DNA from: Lachnospiraceae bacterium UBA4381
Lineage (GTDB): Bacteria; Bacillota; Clostridia; Lachnospirales; Lachnospiraceae
DNA length: 8,910 nt
Direction of reading: 5' to 3'
Assembly (NCBI GenBank): GCA_002391105.1
Contig: DGRT01000065.1
Location: 1-8,910 of the forward strand
Positions 1 through 7,186 of the stretch are shown piece after piece. The translations under genes were made by a program, and so were the position numbers. Every line of letters begins with the position of its first letter. The stretch's first letter is position 1. Under the pieces are notes generated by a model. The model made no database searches. It was given only the letters and a program-made list of their open reading frames with translations, and was not told the DNA's origin.

Positions 1-836
1 TTCCTGAGTTCCGTCTTCCAAAGGCTATCGTTCAGAAGGAAGTGGATGGACTCAAGGCACTGGGTGTTGATATAGAGACCAATGTTGTTATAGGTAAGTC
101 TATAACTGTAGATGAGCTTTTTGATGAATTCGGCTATGAGGCTGTATTTATCGGATCAGGTGCAGGACTTCCAAGATTCATGAATATTCCGGGTGAAAAC
201 CTGAATGGAGTTTATTCGGCAAATGAGTTCCTTACACGTATCAATCTGATGAAGGCATTCAAGGAAGGTTCAAATACTCCTATAGAGCATCCGACTAAGG
301 CTGTAATTGTCGGTGGTGGAAATGTTGCAATGGATGCTGCCCGTTCAGCTAAGAGACTTGGAGCAGATGTTACCATAGTTTATAGACGTTCCATGGAAGA
401 GCTTCCTGCCCGTAAGGAAGAGGTTGAACATGCAATGGAGGAAGGAATAGTCTTTAAGCTCCTCAACAATCCTGTGGAGGTTGTTGGTGAAGAGGGCAGA
501 GTAAAGGCTATCCGTTGTCAGGAAATGGAGCTTTCAGAGCCTGATGAGTCAGGAAGAAGAAGCCCGGTTCCTATAGAAGGAAAGATAAATGAAATCGAAG
601 CTGACTGCTTCATCGTAGCAATAGGAACATCTCCTAATCCGCTTATCAAGAGCACAACTGACGGACTCGATACCAACAAGAGAGGCTGTATAGTTGCTGA
701 TGAGAGTGGAGCGACTACCAGAGAAGGTGTATTTGCAGGTGGAGATGCCGTAACTGGCGCTGCTACTGTAATTCTTGCCATGGGTGCAGGAAAGAAGGCT
801 GCAGCAGCTATGGATGAATATATTCAGAATAAATAG
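1..836 (+). CDS. gltA: NADPH-dependent glutamate synthase small subunit (GltA) or NfnB-like flavoprotein, 3' part
   Basis: The 5' end lies outside the window; codons are complete from base 3 (reading PEFRLPKAIVQKEV), and the stop is TAG at 834-836. About 277 residues remain of a family that is usually near 460, so the N-terminal Fe-S domain and the first FAD motif are missing. Visible are the GSGAGLPRFMNIPGEN segment, the NADPH-binding Rossmann motif GGGNVAMDAAR (about bases 311-343), the VYRRSMEELPARKEE segment typical of this family, and the C-terminal FAD motif VFAGGDAVTGAATVILAMG (about 730-786). The family transfers electrons from NADPH through FAD and Fe-S clusters, either for glutamate synthesis or, in the close relative NfnB, for ferredoxin-linked transhydrogenation. 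The two are hard to separate without the upstream gene: an FNR-like subunit just upstream would favour NfnB. murJ follows after only 7 bases, so co-transcription is likely. Confidence 0.9.
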   Translation, partial: PEFRLPKAIVQKEVDGLKALGVDIETNVVIGKSITVDELFDEFGYEAVFIGSGAGLPRFMNIPGENLNGVYSANEFLTRINLMKAFKEGSNTPIEHPTKAVIVGGGNVAMDAARSAKRLGADVTIVYRRSMEELPARKEEVEHAMEEGIVFKLLNNPVEVVGEEGRVKAIRCQEMELSEPDESGRRSPVPIEGKINEIEADCFIVAIGTSPNPLIKSTTDGLDTNKRGCIVADESGATTREGVFAGGDAVTGAATVILAMGAGKKAAAAMDEYIQNK

Positions 837-843
837 ATAAAAT

Positions 844-2640
844 ATGGCTAAAAAACAAACAAAAACTGCAGAAGGAGTAATGAAGGCTGCCAGCATTCTT
901 ATAGTCATGAACTTTCTGGCAAGCATGCTTGGTTATGCAAGACAGATAATCATATCCAGCTCCTTCGGTCTAGGTATAGAATCGGATGCTTATTATGCTG
1001 CATTTACGATTCCTGATCTTATATATAATGTACTGGTTGGAGGCGGACTGAGTTCCGCCTTCATTCCGGTTTTTGGTGCGTATCTGACAGAGAAGAAAGA
1101 GGATGAAGGCTTCAGAATGGCAAGTACCATCCTCAATCTGGTCGCTCTGGTCTCAGGTACTGCTTCTATCGTGGGAATAATCTTTGCTCCACAGCTCTTA
1201 CCCCTGATGGTGAACTTCTCAAAGGGCGGTCCTGCCTTCTTTGATCTGACAGTAAAGCTTACCAGAATCATGTTCTTCCAGAGCTTTTTCATGTGCCTTA
1301 CAGGAATCTGTATGGGAATACTTCAGGCATACAAGGACTTTGCTCCGCCTTCGGTTGGTTCCGTTATATACAATCTTGTTATTATAGTCGTAGGTATATC
1401 CTTGATGAAGCTGGGAGTTGGAATAGCCGGCTTCTCTATTGGTGTTGTTCTTGGTTCAGTGGTGCATTTTTCCATACAGGTACTGTGTATCAGGAAGAAG
1501 GAATTTATATATCACAGACTGATAGATATGGACAATGTGGGAGTACGCAGGTTTTTCAAGCTTTTCTGGCCGATGCTCCTTGGAATATCCGTTAGTCAGA
1601 TCAACACTATCGTTAATAAATACTTCGGCTCCGGACAGGGGGAGAGCATACTTTCTGCAATGCAAAATGCCATCTCCATCCAGCAGCTTCCTATCAATAT
1701 GTTTGGTTTTTCTATAGCAATCTCTGTGTTCCCGACCATGGCGGAGCATTTTACCCAGAATCGTCTTACAAGCTATAAGAAGGATCTGTCGATGGCACTT
1801 AGAAATATGGTGTTTATTACTCTGCCGGCAACCTTTGGTCTTATCGGTATCAGGGTTCCGCTTGTAAGAGCGCTGTATCTTCAGGGTAACTTTACTGAGA
1901 AGGATCTGAGTGTTCTATCTACACTCCTGATATTCTACTGTCTGGGAATTACAGCCTACTGCTGCAGACAGGTGCTGCTGCAGGGCTTTTATTCATTGCA
2001 GATTACTACCATTCCGGTCATTATCAATATCGTAATACTCCTTCTTAATATAGTTCTGTCCTTTGTATTTGTCAGATTCTGGGGAGCAAATGGCCTTGGG
2101 CTTGCTTACTCGGTTGCAGGTATAGTTAGTATGACTTTGCTAATTACTATGCTTAGACTCAAGGTGGGAAGCCTGAGAGGGCGTGAGATACTGAACTCGG
2201 TAGTAAGGATAGTGATAGCCTGCGCGATAATGTACATTTTCATCTTTATAAGCGTTAAACTATTTGACAGAATCCTGCCTATAGAGAGGAAAATGTATCA
2301 GTTGGTCGAGCTGCTTCTTGTGATAGTTGTGGCGGTTCTGGTGTATATAGTTGCGGCTATCTTCCTTCGCATAAAGGAACTGAAATCTGCGGTTTCTCTG
2401 GTGCTGAGAAAGTTTATTAAGAGATTCAGGATTTCGGTGGAGGATGATTATTACAGTAACGGCGAAGAAGAGAGAGAATTCCCTGAGATACTTCGTCAGA
2501 AGCTTGGCAAGAAGAAGAGTAACGAGGCGAAAGAAGGAATGAAGGATGAGGCTGAGAGCACTGCGACAGGCAGTCCGGTAGGTGCGCCTGAGAATGAGCC
2601 GGAAGGCGACACGGAAAGTACTTCGGAAGATGAACTGTAA
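844..2640 (+). CDS. murJ: MurJ/MviN family lipid II flippase with an acidic C-terminal tail
   Basis: This 598-residue polytopic membrane protein belongs to the MOP superfamily. The family flips the peptidoglycan precursor lipid II across the cytoplasmic membrane. The N-terminal region (LGYARQIIISSSFGLGIESDAYYAAF in outline, residues 29-54, followed by IPDLIYNVLVGGGLSSAFIPVF) matches MurJ TM1-TM2. By eye, E. coli R24 and D39 correspond to R33 and D48 here, while the R18 and R52 positions look like Ser and Asn. Hydrophobic segments continue to about residue 505. The last roughly 75 residues are hydrophilic and become very acidic, which is longer than the usual MurJ C-terminus. The ATG at 844 has no clear Shine-Dalgarno and sits 7 bases after the previous stop, suggesting coupled translation. 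A second in-frame ATG at 880 has GAAGGAG only 2 bases upstream, too close to be a good site. No terminator is visible in the 134 bases that follow. Confidence 0.92.
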   Translation: MAKKQTKTAEGVMKAASILIVMNFLASMLGYARQIIISSSFGLGIESDAYYAAFTIPDLIYNVLVGGGLSSAFIPVFGAYLTEKKEDEGFRMASTILNLVALVSGTASIVGIIFAPQLLPLMVNFSKGGPAFFDLTVKLTRIMFFQSFFMCLTGICMGILQAYKDFAPPSVGSVIYNLVIIVVGISLMKLGVGIAGFSIGVVLGSVVHFSIQVLCIRKKEFIYHRLIDMDNVGVRRFFKLFWPMLLGISVSQINTIVNKYFGSGQGESILSAMQNAISIQQLPINMFGFSIAISVFPTMAEHFTQNRLTSYKKDLSMALRNMVFITLPATFGLIGIRVPLVRALYLQGNFTEKDLSVLSTLLIFYCLGITAYCCRQVLLQGFYSLQITTIPVIINIVILLLNIVLSFVFVRFWGANGLGLAYSVAGIVSMTLLITMLRLKVGSLRGREILNSVVRIVIACAIMYIFIFISVKLFDRILPIERKMYQLVELLLVIVVAVLVYIVAAIFLRIKELKSAVSLVLRKFIKRFRISVEDDYYSNGEEEREFPEILRQKLGKKKSNEAKEGMKDEAESTATGSPVGAPENEPEGDTESTSEDEL

Positions 2641-2774
2641 GGTGGTTCAGGAAGTAACCCGGACAGGCAACGAAAAACTATACGGGATATACTTAGTGTG
2701 AAATCCGTGAATTAAAGAAAGTAATCGCCTGATGACATTATGGTATTAATTTAGAAAGGTAACAGGTGTAAGAG

Positions 2775-4208
2775 TTGTATAAGCTGGTATCGAATCTTAT
2801 AATGTACCGCTGTCTTGGAGAGGACAGCATACTTGTAAAGCTGGGGGAAATCATTCGGGATGTTGATGAAAAATGTCCGGATGTGGCCGGTAGTAATTCT
2901 GACAGTGAGCGTAAGTATATAGAGGAAGCAAAGACCAGAATATACGGTGAGATAAGAAGACTTCTTGAGCTTGGAACTAACTATGGCTTTGACAGAAACC
3001 TGTGGCATGACTATATAGCATATATACTCATTACCAATGAGAATCCATTTTCCCTTACAGCAGAAAGAAACGGAATAGGGGATGGAAGCGTAAATGAGAT
3101 AGTTAAGCGGGACATGAAAATATTTGCAGATATCTTCAATTACGATTTCCACAAGCTGGAGGAAACTCTTGGCATAGACTGCTTCTCTGTTATTACAAAC
3201 TATAGGTCAATCCATAAGAGAAGACAGCTCTATAACAAAAATGCTTCCCAGAAGATCAGAGCATTAAGTGATGAGATAGAAGAGGCTACGAGGAACAACC
3301 CTGCTGATGCCGATGAGAGACTGCTTCAGATAGTCGGACGTTTCTATGAGAAAAACGGAGTAGGAATGTTCGGACTGAACAGTGCATTCAGAATTGTTGA
3401 GCAGGAGGGAAGACCACAGCCGGATGGCGCGGGTGAAAGCCTTATCAGAAACGTGGTCATGAGTACCACCAGCGCTGCCTGGAATACCTATCAGGGCGGC
3501 GAGGTACGGTTCTTCCCTATTAACAATATCGACAGGGTAATGCTGGATAAGCTGGTGGGCTATGAGATACAGAAGCAGAAGATAAGAGAGAATACAGAAA
3601 GCTTTTTGGAAGGAAAGTCAGCCAATAACGTGCTGCTTTTTGGCGATGCAGGTACCGGCAAGTCAACCAGTATCAAGGCACTTATAAATGAATATGAGGA
3701 TAGAGGTCTCAGGATGATAGAGCTGTACAAGCATCAGATGGGAAGCCTTTCCTCTGTCATTTCCAGTGTAAAGAGCAGAAATTACAGATTTATCATCTAC
3801 ATGGATGACCTTTCCTTTGAGGAAAATGAGACTGAATACAAGTATCTCAAGGCGGTTATTGAGGGAGGTCTGGAGAATCGTCCGGATAATGTGCTTATAT
3901 ACGCAACCTCTAACAGAAGGAATCTGATAAGAGAAACCTGGAATGATACAAATGATGTAGAGCTGGATAAGCATCGTTCAGATACACTTCAGGAGAAGCT
4001 TTCGCTGGTCAGCAGATTTGGCGTTACAATACCTTTTATGAGGCCGAACAAGAAGGAATATGAGGAAATCATAAAGGCTCTTGCAAAGCGTTCGGGAAAT
4101 CTCGGTCTTACCGAGGAGGAGCTTCTGGCGGAGGCTGCCAAGTGGAGCGTGAGTCACGGTGGTATGAGCGGACGAGCAGCTCAGCAGTTGATAGACAGGC
4201 TGTCTTAG
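2775..4208 (+). CDS. DUF815-family AAA+ ATPase
   Basis: The protein has 477 residues and a C-terminal AAA+ module: Walker A GDAGTGKST (residues 290-298), Walker B IIYMDDLSFEE (DD at 344-345), and a sensor-1-like ATSNRR segment (N380). An MSGRAAQQLIDRL helix closes the protein. This matches the DUF815 (PF05673) family of predicted single-domain ATPases, common in Clostridia, whose cellular function is not established. The N-terminal half (about residues 1-250) is mostly helical-looking and lacks a motif I recognise. The start is TTG at 2775, chosen because AGGTG (2764-2768) lies 6 bases upstream; the next ATG (2802, residue 10) has no Shine-Dalgarno and would cut the LVSNLIMYR start. The 134-bp gap after murJ shows no clear terminator or promoter, so it may be transcribed with murJ. 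The function is inferred only at the level of 'ATPase'. Confidence 0.85.
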   Translation: MYKLVSNLIMYRCLGEDSILVKLGEIIRDVDEKCPDVAGSNSDSERKYIEEAKTRIYGEIRRLLELGTNYGFDRNLWHDYIAYILITNENPFSLTAERNGIGDGSVNEIVKRDMKIFADIFNYDFHKLEETLGIDCFSVITNYRSIHKRRQLYNKNASQKIRALSDEIEEATRNNPADADERLLQIVGRFYEKNGVGMFGLNSAFRIVEQEGRPQPDGAGESLIRNVVMSTTSAAWNTYQGGEVRFFPINNIDRVMLDKLVGYEIQKQKIRENTESFLEGKSANNVLLFGDAGTGKSTSIKALINEYEDRGLRMIELYKHQMGSLSSVISSVKSRNYRFIIYMDDLSFEENETEYKYLKAVIEGGLENRPDNVLIYATSNRRNLIRETWNDTNDVELDKHRSDTLQEKLSLVSRFGVTIPFMRPNKKEYEEIIKALAKRSGNLGLTEEELLAEAAKWSVSHGGMSGRAAQQLIDRLS

Positions 4209-4222
4209 TAGGTTGGTATGAA

Positions 4223-4231
4223 TGGTATAAT
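4223..4231 (+). promoter_or_regulatory. Extended -10 promoter just after the DUF815 gene
   Basis: TGGTATAAT is a perfect TGn-TATAAT extended -10 element, 15 bases after the DUF815 stop codon. The -35 position (about 4203-4208) has no good match, as is usual for extended -10 promoters. The predicted transcription start is near 4238. Only a short ORF and a hairpin lie between this promoter and the next operon's own promoter. Confidence 0.45.
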
Positions 4232-4237
4232 AGCATT

Positions 4238-4410
4238 TTGCCGATGGAGGAGCATATAAAGAAAAAATGTAGTTTACTTCTTATCATTGATTGTTCTTTC
4301 TTCGTAGCAGTCAATTATTCTTTGATAGTGCCCGCTGCATCCAATGATGTTGAAACGGCTTTTGAGTACCCTGATTATGAGATGATAACTACTCAGGGTA
4401 CTTTTATATT
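4238..4410 (+). ncRNA. Possible short transcript (small RNA or small-peptide mRNA)
   Basis: A perfect extended -10 (4223-4231) and a 10-bp hairpin followed by a T-rich stretch (4365-4410) would bound a transcript of about 170 nt. It begins with an orphan GGAGGAG (4246-4252) that has no well-placed ATG behind it; the ATG at 4267 is followed at once by TAG. This matches no RNA family I know. The remaining sequence to about 4530 shows no gene, repeat or RNA that I can recognise. The evidence is only the promoter and terminator geometry, so this is a tentative call. Confidence 0.2.
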
Positions 4411-4441
4411 GTGTTTTAGGGGGAGACACCTCTGGATGTAG
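4244..4441 (+). CDS. Hypothetical 65-residue ORF with a signal-peptide-like N-terminus, possibly a remnant
   Basis: From the ATG at 4244 the frame reads MEEHIKKKCSLLLIIDCSFF, then a hydrophobic run ending in IVPAASND. This resembles a basic n-region, a hydrophobic core and an A-x-A/S-type cleavage region of an export signal, though an Asp interrupts the core. The rest (about 30 residues) has no recognisable domain. The frame is open upstream into the DUF815 gene, but that part is only a shadow. No Shine-Dalgarno precedes the ATG; it lies about 6 bases after the predicted transcription start, so translation would be almost leaderless. The hairpin at 4365-4402 lies inside the ORF. It could be a decayed 5' end of an exported-protein gene, or chance. 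Confidence 0.18.
   Translation: MEEHIKKKCSLLLIIDCSFFVAVNYSLIVPAASNDVETAFEYPDYEMITTQGTFILCFRGRHLWM
4365..4410 (+). terminator. Probable rho-independent terminator
   Basis: AGTACCCTGA (4365-4374) and TCAGGGTACT (4393-4402) form a perfect 10-bp stem, with a possible inner TTAT/ATAA pairing in the 18-nt loop. It is followed on the + strand by TTTATATTGTGTTTT. The other strand has no T-tract. It would end transcription from the DUF815 gene or from the promoter at 4223. The loop is larger than usual and the T-tract is imperfect. Confidence 0.5.
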
Positions 4442-4530
4442 CTATACCACAAGTGGAATTGCCCTTATCTTGATCGCTGCGTGATGAAACTTAAAAATTG
4501 CGGAAAATATTACGAAATTGATTTTCAATA

Positions 4531-4559
4531 TTGACGGAGATGCTGTTGAATGTTAGTAT
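4531..4559 (+). promoter_or_regulatory. Sigma-A type promoter for the ATPase/Toprim operon
   Basis: The -35 is TTGACG (4531-4536), followed by a 17-base spacer and the -10 TAGTAT (4554-4559), preceded by TGT, which gives an extended -10 TGn. The predicted start near 4566 leaves a leader of about 25 nt carrying the AGAGG ribosome binding site (4577-4581). Having its own promoter behind a terminator-like hairpin makes the operon an independent unit. Confidence 0.6.
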
Positions 4560-4590
4560 ATTCCACAGATTATAAGAGAGGTAGATATTT

Positions 4591-6057
4591 ATGTACTATA
4601 ATACGTATAATATTACAGATGACCATATGAACAGACTCCCCTACATACGAATTAAGAAGATTACAGTTCAGAATCTGAAATCCGTCGGGAATGGTGTTAT
4701 CGAGTTCAATTGTTATAAAGAACCGCGCCCTTATAATACTGTGCCGGATATTTTAGGGTTGTACGGGCAGAATGGTTCGGGAAAATCAACGCTTATTCAG
4801 GCTATAGCTTTGGTGAAGGGGCTTATATGCGGCTTCAGGATAGGGAAAGAATATGCAGATATTATAGATGTGATTCATAAAACTGCGTATATTAAAATAG
4901 AGTTTGATTATCAGTATAATTCCGGCGTACATAATACAGTGGTTTATGAGGTTAACATTGATTGTAAGGAGAAGGAGGTTGATGTTCGTGATGAAAAGAC
5001 CGGAAGCATATATAAGCAACGCAGAAATGCGGCATATATCTATAATGAGAAGGTAAGTACCGATATATACGAAGACGGAAACCAGGGCAGGATACGTACT
5101 ATAATAGATACGGAAAAAAATCTGTTCTGTCGTCCGACACATGTAGGTGCTTTTTACGATGTATCAGATATGGAAAAAAGTATTGTTGAAGAGCTGACCT
5201 ATATAAAGAGAAATTCTTATGAAAACTCCAGATCCTTTGTATTCGATCTGGATCTTCACAAGCTTTTTGAGAGAGAAGAGTATTCAAAGTATTATGAAAT
5301 TCTTGCCGAGCTCCAGATGTATGCAAATGAATATCTTTATTATATTAGCTTAAGATCCAGTGGAATGGTACAGCTCAGAGCCGGAATACCTATATATATT
5401 CCGAATTTTACAAATAACAGACCGATAGTGCTTTCGGAAAAGCTTCCTGTGCCGAAGGGTTTGTATGCTGAGATAGAAAAGCAGATTCACAACATAAGTA
5501 AGGTGTTGGGAACCATTATTCCGGAGATGAAGCTGGAAATTAGCGGTGTACCAACGGTGTTAGATAATGGAGAAAAAGGAGTATATCCTCTTGTTAAATC
5601 TGTCAGGGGTGACAGGGTTATTCCGCTTCAAAATGAGTCGGACGGAATCATAAGAATAGTATCCTTTATGGCATTATACATTTTTGCAATCAGGGAACAT
5701 TCGGCAACAATACTTGTCGATGAGATAGATTCCGGTGTGTTTGAATATCTGCTTGGCGAATTGCTGGAAATCTTTTCGGAAGAAGGTAAGGGGCAGCTTA
5801 TTTTTACTTCTCACAACCTGCGTCTTCTTGAGGTTCTTGACAAGAAATATATCAGGTTTACTACAACAGATCGAAATAATAGATATTACAAGATAAAAAA
5901 TGTAAGGGGGGATAATAACCTTCGTGATATATATCTTCGTGAGGTTCAATACAGAAATCTGCTTAAGGGTGGAGCGGGTGACAGTGGTGTTGAACTTTAT
6001 AAGAAGTCCAAAAGGTTTAAGATTGTGGATGCCTTAAAGTATGACGGAGAGGAGTAA
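4591..6057 (+). CDS. AAA/ABC-type ATPase of a putative two-gene defence module (OLD/RloA/AbiLi/AriA-like)
   Basis: The protein has 488 residues. Its N-terminus (IKKITVQNLKSVGNGVIEF) is the SMC/OLD-type beta strand preceding Walker A GQNGSGKST (residues 59-67). A degenerate signature, NESDGIIR (348-355), is followed by Walker B TILVDEID (373-380, with D377 and catalytic E378) and the H-loop TSHN (H408). This order fits the AAA_15/AAA_21 group of ABC-like ATPases with a helical middle region. No nuclease domain is fused to it. The start at ATG 4591 is supported by AGAGG 9 bases upstream; the inner ATG at 4627 has none. The stop (6055-6057) is 4 bases before the next start, and the next gene's Shine-Dalgarno lies inside this gene, so the two are translationally coupled. 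In known systems such ATPases sense or hold a partner nuclease; that role is inferred here. The gene is visibly AT-richer than the upstream genes. Confidence 0.8.
   Translation: MYYNTYNITDDHMNRLPYIRIKKITVQNLKSVGNGVIEFNCYKEPRPYNTVPDILGLYGQNGSGKSTLIQAIALVKGLICGFRIGKEYADIIDVIHKTAYIKIEFDYQYNSGVHNTVVYEVNIDCKEKEVDVRDEKTGSIYKQRRNAAYIYNEKVSTDIYEDGNQGRIRTIIDTEKNLFCRPTHVGAFYDVSDMEKSIVEELTYIKRNSYENSRSFVFDLDLHKLFEREEYSKYYEILAELQMYANEYLYYISLRSSGMVQLRAGIPIYIPNFTNNRPIVLSEKLPVPKGLYAEIEKQIHNISKVLGTIIPEMKLEISGVPTVLDNGEKGVYPLVKSVRGDRVIPLQNESDGIIRIVSFMALYIFAIREHSATILVDEIDSGVFEYLLGELLEIFSEEGKGQLIFTSHNLRLLEVLDKKYIRFTTTDRNNRYYKIKNVRGDNNLRDIYLREVQYRNLLKGGAGDSGVELYKKSKRFKIVDALKYDGEE
6050..6054 (+). promoter_or_regulatory. 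Ribosome binding site that fixes the second operon gene's start
   Basis: AGGAG lies 7 bases before the ATG at 6062 and inside the last codons of the ATPase gene. The alternative in-frame ATG at 6041 has no such site and would only add seven residues (MTERSNW) overlapping the upstream gene, so 6062 is preferred. Confidence 0.75.
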
Positions 6058-6061
6058 TTGG

Positions 6062-7183
6062 ATGAACGAACAAGCAAATATTTATATTTGTGTTGAGGGA
6101 GGAAGTGACATAAATATATTTGGAAATGCTTTTGAAAGGCTGTTTGACGAAATATTTGATGATCAGGTTCAGGTAGTGACCGGACTGGCATATAATTTCA
6201 AGGGTTCCATGGGAGACTTTACTTCCCGTTTTGATATCGATGGTCTGTCAGGGAAAGCGAGAAATGAAGAAAAGAGCGACTGGTACAAGAAAAAGCATAA
6301 TAAAGACAGGAAATCCAAGGATAAGGAAGCTAGAGATTCACTTCAGGTCAAGTTGGAAAGTGAACTGATAAAAAGCTGTTTTAAGAATAATCCTGATATG
6401 TCAGGTATTTCTGCTGACAATTTTACAACTATTATCCATTTGATCGATATAGATGGCTGCTTTACCAATGATGATAAGGTCTGCTATATTGAGGATGGTG
6501 GTGAGGAGGAGGATATTCTGAGAAATATTAATATTAGAGATGATAATTATAGGAAGCATAAGATTGAGGGAAAAGAAAAAAAAGATGAACTGAGTGGCAG
6601 GATAGGGACTAACAAAAAGAAATATATTCTGAATAAGAGAAATAAAGAGAAAAACATTTTATATAGGGATGACTTTATTGCGGCTGTGGATGCCAATGAG
6701 GTGATTGAAAGAAACGACAGAAAAAGGAGAACTATAGAACGTCTTTTGAACACGGAATATATAAGTTCAGGGAAGAACAGAAAAATAAAATACTATATAT
6801 TCTACTTTTCCTCTAATCTGGATCATTTTATATTTGGTCCCAATACCTTTGAAAATTATGCAAAGCTACTGGGGAGAGAACTGACTGAGGAGGATAAAGA
6901 GAATTTTAGAGGTGGTTCAGCTAATCTTGCGGTTGATGATAAGATTATACTCTGTAATCATGTAAAGGATAAGTTTGTAAACAGTAAAGCATTTATCGAA
7001 TTCTTTGTAAATGATGATGATGTTTCCTTTATTGATATGAATGCAGAGAATATGGATAAGGAACTGGAAAGAGCTTATTATAATTCTTGGGAGCATATTA
7101 AGAAGAATTCTCTTAAGAGAGGAACAAATATTAATGTACTTATTGAAATGATAAGGAAAGGGGATATCAGTTACTGGTGCTGA
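6062..7183 (+). CDS. Putative Toprim-like nuclease/effector partner of the ATPase
   Basis: The protein has 373 residues from ATG 6062. The N-terminus, NIYICVEGGSDINIFGNAF, has a strand followed by V-E12-G-G-S-D16, the form of Toprim motif 1. The strand IIHLIDIDGCF has D129-x-D131, the form of Toprim motif 2. These are the metal-binding acidic residues of OLD, RloB and DUF4435-type Toprim nucleases. A third strand-like block, YYIFYFSSNLDHFIFG (244-259), and a C-terminal NSWEHIKKNSLKRGTN segment (341-356) look conserved. Two Lys/Glu-rich stretches (about 64-95 and 164-203) are inserted around the core, making the E-to-DxD distance about 117 residues, long for a Toprim fold. It is coupled to the ATPase gene 4 bases upstream, and no terminator follows before nth. 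I cannot place it in a named family. By association it may be a nuclease (DNA or tRNA) released or activated on infection; that is inference. Confidence 0.65.
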   Translation: MNEQANIYICVEGGSDINIFGNAFERLFDEIFDDQVQVVTGLAYNFKGSMGDFTSRFDIDGLSGKARNEEKSDWYKKKHNKDRKSKDKEARDSLQVKLESELIKSCFKNNPDMSGISADNFTTIIHLIDIDGCFTNDDKVCYIEDGGEEEDILRNINIRDDNYRKHKIEGKEKKDELSGRIGTNKKKYILNKRNKEKNILYRDDFIAAVDANEVIERNDRKRRTIERLLNTEYISSGKNRKIKYYIFYFSSNLDHFIFGPNTFENYAKLLGRELTEEDKENFRGGSANLAVDDKIILCNHVKDKFVNSKAFIEFFVNDDDVSFIDMNAENMDKELERAYYNSWEHIKKNSLKRGTNINVLIEMIRKGDISYWC

Positions 7184-7186
7184 TAT

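Noticed and set aside
4194..4204. GACAG-G-CTGTC palindrome at the end of the DUF815 gene as an insertion target or operator
   Set aside because: It is short, lies within coding sequence, and has no second copy near 7184.
4142..4441. 99-codon + strand ORF overlapping the end of the DUF815 gene
   Set aside because: Its first third is an out-of-frame shadow of the conserved DUF815 C-terminus. Only the part from ATG 4244 is kept, as a low-confidence candidate.
6041..6061. Earlier ATG (6041) for the Toprim-like protein
   Set aside because: It overlaps the ATPase gene and lacks a Shine-Dalgarno, while ATG 6062 has AGGAG at 7 bases.
4591..7183. Direct assignment as PARIS (AriA/AriB), AbiL or RloA/RloB
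   Set aside because: The ATPase plus Toprim layout fits all of them. I cannot verify DUF4435 or RloB signatures in the second protein by eye, so the name is left open.
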